Shown here: piece by piece, positions 59,251-64,000 of the stretch
How positions within the stretch are numbered: position 1 is the first letter of the stretch
Layout of the letters: each line of letters starts with the position of its first letter
Translations under genes and position numbers: made by a program
Assembly: GCA_039030555.1 (NCBI GenBank)
Contig: JBCCDY010000007.1
Span: forward strand, 218,450-282,449
Reading direction: 5' to 3'
Source: JBCCDY01 sp039030555
Lineage (GTDB): Bacteria > Bacteroidota > Bacteroidia > Cytophagales > Cyclobacteriaceae
DNA: 64,000 bases
Notes under the pieces: generated by a model
The model's input: the letters and a program-made list of their open reading frames with translations, nothing else
Databases searched by the model: none
What the model was told of the DNA's origin: nothing

Positions 59251-59266
59251 GTGAGTACTTACTTAT
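59251..59266 (-). promoter_or_regulatory. Second predicted TetR operator, before the MBL gene
   Basis: GTGAGT-ACTT-ACTTAT fits GTAAGT-N4-ACTTAC at 10 of 12 arm positions with the same 4-base spacer as the perfect site at 59814-59831. It lies seven bases upstream of the MBL start, between it and the tetR stop. Confidence 0.5.
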
Positions 59267-59282
59267 CATGAATTTAATTTTT

Positions 59283-59810
59283 TTAAAGCACATATTTTTT
59301 TTTCATGAAATTGAGCATTTCATTCATGTCAAATCCTTGCTGTAAATAGAATCTGGTAGCCATTCCCTCAAGACTGATCAGGAATAGACGGGCTTCCAAT
59401 ATGGGGTCTTCAATGTTTAGCTTGGAAAATGCGGCTTCCAAGGCTCTTTCCAGAGGTTCCATCTTTTGTTCATTAAAATATTCCAGCTCCCATTTTATTT
59501 TATACTGAAGTCTCCAAAAGTGTGCATCTGCTTCTTTTTCATTCATTTTAATGCCTAAATTCAAAGCTTTCCTAAGCACCTCCTTAGGATTGGTTTCCAG
59601 AACAATATCAGCAAAAAGTACTTTGACACGCTCTTCACCTTCTTTTAGGATAGCGTCGAGCAAGCCCTCTTTATTTTCAAAATGTCTGAAGATCAAACCT
59701 TCCGAAACGCCAGCGGCTTTGGCTACTTTACTGGTTGAAGTCGCCTTGAAACCCTCTTTTGCAAAAAGCTCTAAAGCTGCATTGATTATACTTTCTTTCT
59801 TCTCTGTCAT
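59283..59810 (-). CDS. TetR/AcrR family transcriptional repressor
   Basis: 175 residues. The N-terminal HTH is complete: I-I-N-A-A-L-E-L-F-A-K-E-G-F-K-A-T-S-T-S-K-V-A-K-A-A-G-V-S-E-G-L-I-F-R-H-F. The C-terminal ligand domain is helical and family-typical; its ligand is unknown. Genes downstream on the same strand (MBL hydrolase, epimerase) and the two matching operators make this a local, self-repressing regulator. Confidence 0.92.
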   Translation of the reverse strand: MTEKKESIINAALELFAKEGFKATSTSKVAKAAGVSEGLIFRHFENKEGLLDAILKEGEERVKVLFADIVLETNPKEVLRKALNLGIKMNEKEADAHFWRLQYKIKWELEYFNEQKMEPLERALEAAFSKLNIEDPILEARLFLISLEGMATRFYLQQGFDMNEMLNFMKKKYVL

Positions 59811-59813
59811 TTA

Positions 59814-59831
59814 TGTAAGTAATCACTTACA
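59814..59831 (-). promoter_or_regulatory. Perfect TetR-type operator at the tetR promoter
   Basis: TGTAAGTAATCACTTACA: seven-base inverted arms with a four-base spacer, just upstream of the tetR start and overlapping its -7 box by two bases. Confidence 0.7.
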
Positions 59832-59860
59832 AAAGTAGAATACGTTAAGTAATCTGACAA
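59830..59860 (-). promoter_or_regulatory. Predicted tetR promoter
   Basis: On the minus strand TTG (59860-59858), 20 bases, then TACTTTTG (59837-59830), matching TAnnTTTG. The -7 box abuts and overlaps the operator palindrome, so repressor binding would block it. Confidence 0.55.
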
Positions 59861-59880
59861 GGTTTCAAGATTTTAATTTT

Positions 59881-61050
59881 TCAAAGTAATTGCTCAAGAA
59901 GCTTGGAAAGATTTTCCTCCCTGGCCTCTACATCTAAGGCCAAAATTTTTCCTGTACGATCAATCAGTATCGGTTTCGGAATAGCCAATATTTGAAAACT
60001 TCTGGCAATATCGCTATCTAACCCGCCTTCAATATAACTACTATACTCCCAGTTGAAAGGCTTTTTGTTCAGATAGTCTTCTAGTTTCTTTCTGTTTTCA
60101 TCAATTGATACACTTACAACCTCGAATCCCCTTTCTTTGTATTTCTCATAATTCTCTTCGATGTTTGGAAATTCCTTTATACATGGTTTGCACCACGTTG
60201 CCCAAAAATCAATTAAGACTACTTTTCCTTTTAAATCGTCCTTAGATAATGAATCATTACTATTAATCAACTTCACTTTAAATTCTGGTAATTCTTGCCC
60301 TTTGGATAGTACATACCACTCTTTTTTTCGTTGAAAAAGGCTATCCGATAATTCTTGATTGATTATAATATCTGAATACGAGGTTCGAGTTTGGTAACCT
60401 GATTCTGGAATTTCAACAACCTGCTCAAATGGCATTAAATATCCATTAACTCGCTTGTAATCGCTGAAGGTCAATGTTGATTGTCCATATAATGATTTGG
60501 ATATATGAGCGAGCAGCAGTTTAGTTTCCTTATCGAACACGAAAAGCTCATTTGTATTATCATTCTTCAAGACGAAAGCCGGTTTGTTATCGTATGTGGA
60601 ATCTTTTAATAAAAGCTCATCTTTTAACTTTTTGAGTCCTATGACAGAGTTAATTGTGACTTTTTCGTAGGGTATAATATTAGTTCCAACATATTCGTCG
60701 CTTTTGAATTTAATTAAGTAATTCCCCCCTGGTTGCGATAGAGTTATTTCAGTTAAAGCACCTCTACTGTATAATTCTGTTCTCTGGAAATTGGGTAATT
60801 TAATACTGGAAGAATAGCTATTTGAAGATACTTTATTTCCTCCTATGCTGGTTTCAATAGTATAAGTTGAAACCATCGTTTTAATTTCATTCCAGTTTTT
60901 CCCATCAGATGTCGATTGGAGATTTGCCTCAATGAGGTCAGAAGGTGTATCGATACGCTCTGCGCATGATAGAAGTAAAAACATCACAGTACTGAGTGAA
61001 AGAGTTATTTTAGCAAAACTTAATTTTAAAGGCTTATTAATGGATTTCAC
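59881..61050 (-). CDS. TlpA-family thioredoxin-like lipoprotein with N-terminal lipid-carrier-like domain
   Basis: 389 residues. Lipobox M-F-L-L-L-S-C-A at 24-30; a beta-rich N-terminal domain (about 40-230) resembling LolA/outer-membrane-lipoprotein-sorting folds; a C-terminal thioredoxin domain (about 250-389) with F-W-A-T-W-C287-K-P-C290 and a cis-Pro segment (ILAIPKPILID). Probably a periplasmic thiol-disulfide reductase. A similar two-domain layout is common in Bacteroidota. The 202-bp gap upstream (61051-61252), shared with the divergent TPR gene, shows no clear promoter box. Confidence 0.88.
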   Translation of the reverse strand: MKSINKPLKLSFAKITLSLSTVMFLLLSCAERIDTPSDLIEANLQSTSDGKNWNEIKTMVSTYTIETSIGGNKVSSNSYSSSIKLPNFQRTELYSRGALTEITLSQPGGNYLIKFKSDEYVGTNIIPYEKVTINSVIGLKKLKDELLLKDSTYDNKPAFVLKNDNTNELFVFDKETKLLLAHISKSLYGQSTLTFSDYKRVNGYLMPFEQVVEIPESGYQTRTSYSDIIINQELSDSLFQRKKEWYVLSKGQELPEFKVKLINSNDSLSKDDLKGKVVLIDFWATWCKPCIKEFPNIEENYEKYKERGFEVVSVSIDENRKKLEDYLNKKPFNWEYSSYIEGGLDSDIARSFQILAIPKPILIDRTGKILALDVEAREENLSKLLEQLL

Positions 61051-61252
61051 TTGAGGTTCAATTTTTTACTTAAAGCTCCAGATACTTGCTTCTCATGTTC
61101 TATTAAAATAATCAATTTTCCTTATAAGATGAACTAGAATACTTTCAAATAAATTAACCAAAAATCTCAAAAAGAAGTATATAGTCAATGTTAAAGAATG
61201 ATACCAGTGTCATTTAAAATATTCTGGGTAATTTGTAAGAGCCATTGTTATC

Positions 61253-62818
61253 ATGAAGAAGTTAGCCTACAAATTCGTTTTCCTAAGCTTGATTTTGCTG
61301 TTGGGATGCTCTTCCCAACAAAAAGATGAGTCAAGTTCGAAACTGGGTTCTATTGATTTTGAGGTTTCCAGTGATCATGGGGAGGCAGTTGCCCATTTCG
61401 AAAAAGGAGTACTTCTACTCCATTCGTTTATGTATGGCGAGTCGGCTGAATCCTTTCAACAGGCACAGGAACTTGATCCTGATTTTGCATTAGCATATTG
61501 GGGAGAAGCCATGACCTACAATCATCCATTGTGGTCAGAACAGAATTACGAAAAGGCTACTGCTACGCTTGAAAAGTTAGCGTCTTCAAAGGAAGAAAGA
61601 ATGCAGAAAGCCAACTCTGAATTTGAAAAAGATATTTTCCAATCTGTCGAGATTCTTTATGGAGAGGGCGATAAGATTTCGAGGGATGACGCTTATGCTG
61701 ATTATATGAAAAAACTGAATCAGAAATATCCGGATAATCATGAGGTAGCAGCTTTCTATGCCTTGTCTTTGCTGGGTTCTGTTGAAGAGGGTAGAGACTA
61801 TGTAGTTTACGGAAAAGGTGCGAAGATCGCTCAGGGCATACTGAAAGAGAATCCAAAACATCCAGGAGCTTTGCATTACCTTATTCATTCCTATGACGAT
61901 CCTGATCATGCAAAACTGGCTCTTGAGGCAGCAAACAATTATTCCAAAGTAGCTCCGGATGCCGGACATGCGCTCCACATGCCTTCCCATATTTACATTG
62001 CCCTCGGAATGTGGGATGAGGTCATCAACTCCAACATTCGTTCTTTTGAGGCCCGATTGAAAAAGAATGAGCGTAATGGTTCAGGTCGCTGGAACCTTCA
62101 TGCTTATCACTGGCAGATGTATGGCCACCTTCAAAAAGGAGAGACAGAAAAAGCAGACGAAATCATGAAGAATCTTCTTTCTCATATTAGGAATAATGAT
62201 TCGAATTATGCCCGAGCCTATTTTATCGATATGCTTGGGAATTACTCTGCTGAAACCGAAAACTGGGATCATGAATATAGTTCAGTCGAAGTTTCCACGG
62301 ACGACCTGAATGTACTTTCAAGGGTTGGACAAAAATTCAGCCTTGTATATAAATACATTCAAAACAGTGATCTAGAAAAGGCGGAGACTACTATTTCTGA
62401 AATGGAAGTCGACATGCAAAAAGCAGAGACCAAACTGGTTACCAAAGGCATTACGGTTTGTAGTGCCGTTTCATTTGCTTCAAGGGCACCTGGCCAATCG
62501 GATTTAGACCGATCAGAAGTATTGACCTTACTATTAAAAGCCAGATTGGCCCAAGCCAAAAATGAAAACGATACAATTGTAGAAGATCTGATAAAGAAAG
62601 CGGTTGCTTTGGAGAGCAGTCTTTCCTTTAATTTTGGCCCTCCTGAAATTTATACACCTTCTTATGAAGTGTATGGAGAATGGTTAATCAAAAAGGATAG
62701 ATATGAGGAGGCCATCGCTCAATTTGAAAAGTCTTTGGAGAAAGGGCCCGGTAGAAAAAGAGCGTTGGAAGGTATTGAGCAGGCAAAGAATTTAATAGAC
62801 GAATTGTCCAAAGTTTAA
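61253..62818 (+). CDS. TPR-repeat lipoprotein
   Basis: 521 residues. Lipoprotein signal L-I-L-L-L-G-C-S. TPR-like helical pairs at the N-terminus (H-F-E-K-G-V-L-L-L-H-S-F-M-Y-G-E-S-A-E-S-F-Q-Q-A-Q-E-L-D-P-D-F-A-L-A-Y-W-G) and C-terminus (Y-E-E-A-I-A-Q-F-E-K-S-L-E-K-G-P), with the characteristic H-Y-L-I-H-S-Y-D-D-P and H-M-P-S-H-I-Y segments between. This His-containing type is widespread in Bacteroidota and Acidobacteria; function unknown. The DoxX gene follows after 31 bp. Confidence 0.85.
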   Translation: MKKLAYKFVFLSLILLLGCSSQQKDESSSKLGSIDFEVSSDHGEAVAHFEKGVLLLHSFMYGESAESFQQAQELDPDFALAYWGEAMTYNHPLWSEQNYEKATATLEKLASSKEERMQKANSEFEKDIFQSVEILYGEGDKISRDDAYADYMKKLNQKYPDNHEVAAFYALSLLGSVEEGRDYVVYGKGAKIAQGILKENPKHPGALHYLIHSYDDPDHAKLALEAANNYSKVAPDAGHALHMPSHIYIALGMWDEVINSNIRSFEARLKKNERNGSGRWNLHAYHWQMYGHLQKGETEKADEIMKNLLSHIRNNDSNYARAYFIDMLGNYSAETENWDHEYSSVEVSTDDLNVLSRVGQKFSLVYKYIQNSDLEKAETTISEMEVDMQKAETKLVTKGITVCSAVSFASRAPGQSDLDRSEVLTLLLKARLAQAKNENDTIVEDLIKKAVALESSLSFNFGPPEIYTPSYEVYGEWLIKKDRYEEAIAQFEKSLEKGPGRKRALEGIEQAKNLIDELSKV

Positions 62819-62849
62819 TTACTTCAATCTTACATAAAACAAACATCAA

Positions 62850-63245
62850 ATGGAAGAAACCAACCAAACCCCTAAAGGCCTTCTTTGGGCTTCTTACATC
62901 CTTCAGGGCATTGTAACCATTATGTTCCTGATGGGCGCTTTTATGAATCTCCTTCAAACGGAATCGGCGATTGCTGGAGCCACAAGTTTGGGCTACCCTG
63001 AAACCTCTGTAGTTTATCTCGGTATTGTATTGTTGGTTAGCACGATCTTATATGTTATTCCTAAAACTTCAATTCTTGGTGCTTTATTACTTACCGGATG
63101 GCTGGGAGGGGCTGTAGCCTCACATGTCATTCATGGCGATCCGATGTTCAACACCATGTTCCCAATCGTTTTCGGTGTGGTGATATGGTTAAGTCTCTGG
63201 TTGAGGGATCAGAAACTGAAGGCTGTTTTTCCTTTTAAGAGTTAG
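62850..63245 (+). CDS. DoxX-like family membrane protein
   Basis: 131 residues, four transmembrane helices, with the DoxX_2 pattern: L-G-Y-P-E-T-S-V-V-Y-L-G-I-V-L-L, then L-L-T-G-W-L-G-G-A-V-A-S-H-V. Homologues associate with respiratory or thiol-redox complexes, but this subgroup is uncharacterised. Likely co-transcribed with the TPR lipoprotein gene. Confidence 0.85.
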   Translation: MEETNQTPKGLLWASYILQGIVTIMFLMGAFMNLLQTESAIAGATSLGYPETSVVYLGIVLLVSTILYVIPKTSILGALLLTGWLGGAVASHVIHGDPMFNTMFPIVFGVVIWLSLWLRDQKLKAVFPFKS

Positions 63246-63293
63246 ATTTTCCATTCTTCGGCTTTTAGTCCTGAACCACTAAATATATATTGA

Positions 63294-63339
63294 GAGATTG
63301 TCCGATCAAGTCGGACAATGATGCTTCGAGTTAGCTTTG
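63294..63339 (+). repeat. REP unit A1 (left of GIY-YIG gene)
   Basis: Begins GAGATTGTCCG and contains ATTGTCCG / CGGACAAT arms around ATCAAGT. 40 of 46 bases match unit A2 at 63800-63845. Confidence 0.8.
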
Positions 63340-63433
63340 TACCATGCATTTTGAATGATGGTATTATTGATCTAGAAAATTCAGAAAGGTAAAAACTACT
63401 ATTTCTGAAGTTTGGAAAGGGTTAACGACGATC

Positions 63434-63462
63434 GTCATTCCACGGTTTATCCGGGGAATCTC
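63434..63462 (-). repeat. REP unit B1 (left of GIY-YIG gene, inverted)
   Basis: Starts GTCATTCCACGG and ends GGGGAATCTC; read on the minus strand it begins GAGATTCCCCGG, i.e. the same REP as A1 in opposite orientation. It lies 27 bases before the GIY-YIG ATG. Confidence 0.75.
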
Positions 63463-63486
63463 TTCAATAATCATTAAATTCATTTA

Positions 63487-63789
63487 ATGCGACCCAAAGG
63501 AGGATACGTTTACATCGTCTCAAACAAAACCAGAACGGTATTATACATTGGCGTAACCTCCGATTTATACAACAGGGCTTACGAACACAAAAACGGACAA
63601 GGCTCTAAATTCACAAAAACTTATAAATGCATCGATCTAGTTTATTATGAATTCTTTGGTAGCATTGAGGAAGCTATTCACAGAGAAAAGAGGATCAAAA
63701 AGTACAATCGGGCTTGGAAAGGTGAATTGATCCGGAAACACAATCCTGAGCTAAGGGATTTATTTGATGAGGTTGAGGATATGGGATAA
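63487..63789 (+). CDS. GIY-YIG single-domain endonuclease-like protein
   Basis: 100 residues, the UvrC-N-like stand-alone GIY-YIG group. The motifs are G-Y-V-Y-I-V (GIY), L-Y-I-G-V-T-S-D-L-Y-N-R (YIG plus the catalytic Arg29), H34 in Y-E-H-K, Y54-Y-E-x-F and E-A-I-H-R-E-K-R-I-K-K-Y-N-R-A-W-K containing the metal-binding Glu. All active-site residues look intact. DNA cleavage is inferred from the family. The gene is isolated between REP pairs at 63294-63462 and 63800-63961, not part of any operon. Confidence 0.92.
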   Translation: MRPKGGYVYIVSNKTRTVLYIGVTSDLYNRAYEHKNGQGSKFTKTYKCIDLVYYEFFGSIEEAIHREKRIKKYNRAWKGELIRKHNPELRDLFDEVEDMG

Positions 63790-63799
63790 GTTAATATCT

Positions 63800-63845
63800 G
63801 AGATTGTCCGGTCAAGCCGTACAATGACGCTTCGAGTGAGGTTTG
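63800..63845 (+). repeat. REP unit A2 (right of GIY-YIG gene)
   Basis: Direct copy of A1 with six substitutions over 46 bases. It starts 11 bases after the GIY-YIG stop. Its stem ATTGTCCGG / CCGTACAAT keeps pairing apart from one mismatch. Confidence 0.8.
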
Positions 63846-63933
63846 CAGTGGTTATTATACCTATTTATTCATCAACAGCCTCAAGGATAAGATAAACTAT
63901 AAGTAACGTTTTATGAAAAAGCTAGTAGATCCT

Positions 63934-63961
63934 GTCATTGAACGGTTTAACCGGGAATCTC
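63934..63961 (-). repeat. REP unit B2 (right of GIY-YIG gene, inverted)
   Basis: GTCATTGAACGG...CCGGGAATCTC, matching B1 in position (134 bases from A2; 140 from A1 to B1). On the minus strand it aligns with A2 at 24 of 28 positions. The remaining bases to 64000 show nothing recognisable. Confidence 0.75.
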
Positions 63962-64000
63962 CTCCTAGTCTTGGTTCAAAAAAATACAGTAATTGCTACC

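Noticed and set aside
1..64000. tRNA or rRNA genes and riboswitches
   Set aside because: I saw no cloverleaf-compatible segment with a T-loop GTTCRANNC and matching acceptor stem, and no known riboswitch core, though reading by eye cannot exclude a diverged one.

Overview
The window looks like chromosomal DNA of a Bacteroidota bacterium, most likely a free-living, possibly marine Cytophagales relative. The reasons are an AT-rich sequence, a dcw cluster with Bacteroidota-type FtsL/FtsI/MraY, a DUF5686 protein and a TonB receptor that both carry carboxypeptidase-regulatory-like N-termini, many 'SC' lipoproteins, and several TTG...TAnnTTTG promoters. No rRNA, tRNA, CRISPR array or prophage was seen. 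The genus assignment is a guess.

Layout. 1-15179: division and cell wall (dcw) cluster rsmH(end)-ftsL-ftsI-murE-mraY-murD-ftsW-murG-murC-ftsQ-ftsA-ftsZ, nearly all genes overlapping or abutting. It is broken by two foreign one-gene cassettes: an IVP four-helix-bundle gene between ftsW and murG, and a DUF559 nuclease gene between ftsQ and ftsA. 15319-25083: sulfotransferase, sulfatase, steroid 5-alpha-reductase-like protein, hydroxysteroid-dehydrogenase-like SDR, a lipoprotein, a TonB receptor and two START-domain proteins; together these suggest a sterol or other polycyclic lipid pathway. 25191-33352: DUF5686 protein, MFS carrier, an orphan TAXI binding protein, two YHS lipoproteins, an Old Yellow Enzyme and a GNAT. 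33424-39738: pckA divergent from a four-gene run of SLC13 permease, cNMP-sensing histidine kinase, receiver protein and porin (C4-dicarboxylate sensing, uptake and gluconeogenesis). 39832-48701: enoyl-CoA hydratase, MDR reductase and nitronate monooxygenase operon, a GAF-SpoIIE phosphatase, a membrane histidine kinase with an unusual C-terminal domain, an aldo/keto reductase and a thiolase. 48852-52845: pentapeptide-like protein, then beta-phosphoglucomutase with a GH65 phosphorylase. 52923-55026: VapBC toxin-antitoxin, an AAA ATPase behind a 47-nt palindrome, and a DUF2805 protein. 55120-64000: HTTM protein, cyclophilin, a TetR-controlled epimerase/MBL operon with two matching operators, a TlpA-like protein, a TPR lipoprotein, a DoxX protein and a GIY-YIG nuclease gene between REP repeats.

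The most striking pattern is that three unrelated small genes (IVP, DUF559 nuclease, GIY-YIG nuclease) are each bracketed by direct copies of short palindromic or heptad repeats. Two have landed in the dcw cluster, one with an apparent 14-bp target duplication. Related solo repeats lie elsewhere without a gene. This suggests repeat-plus-nuclease cassettes behaving as tiny mobile elements.
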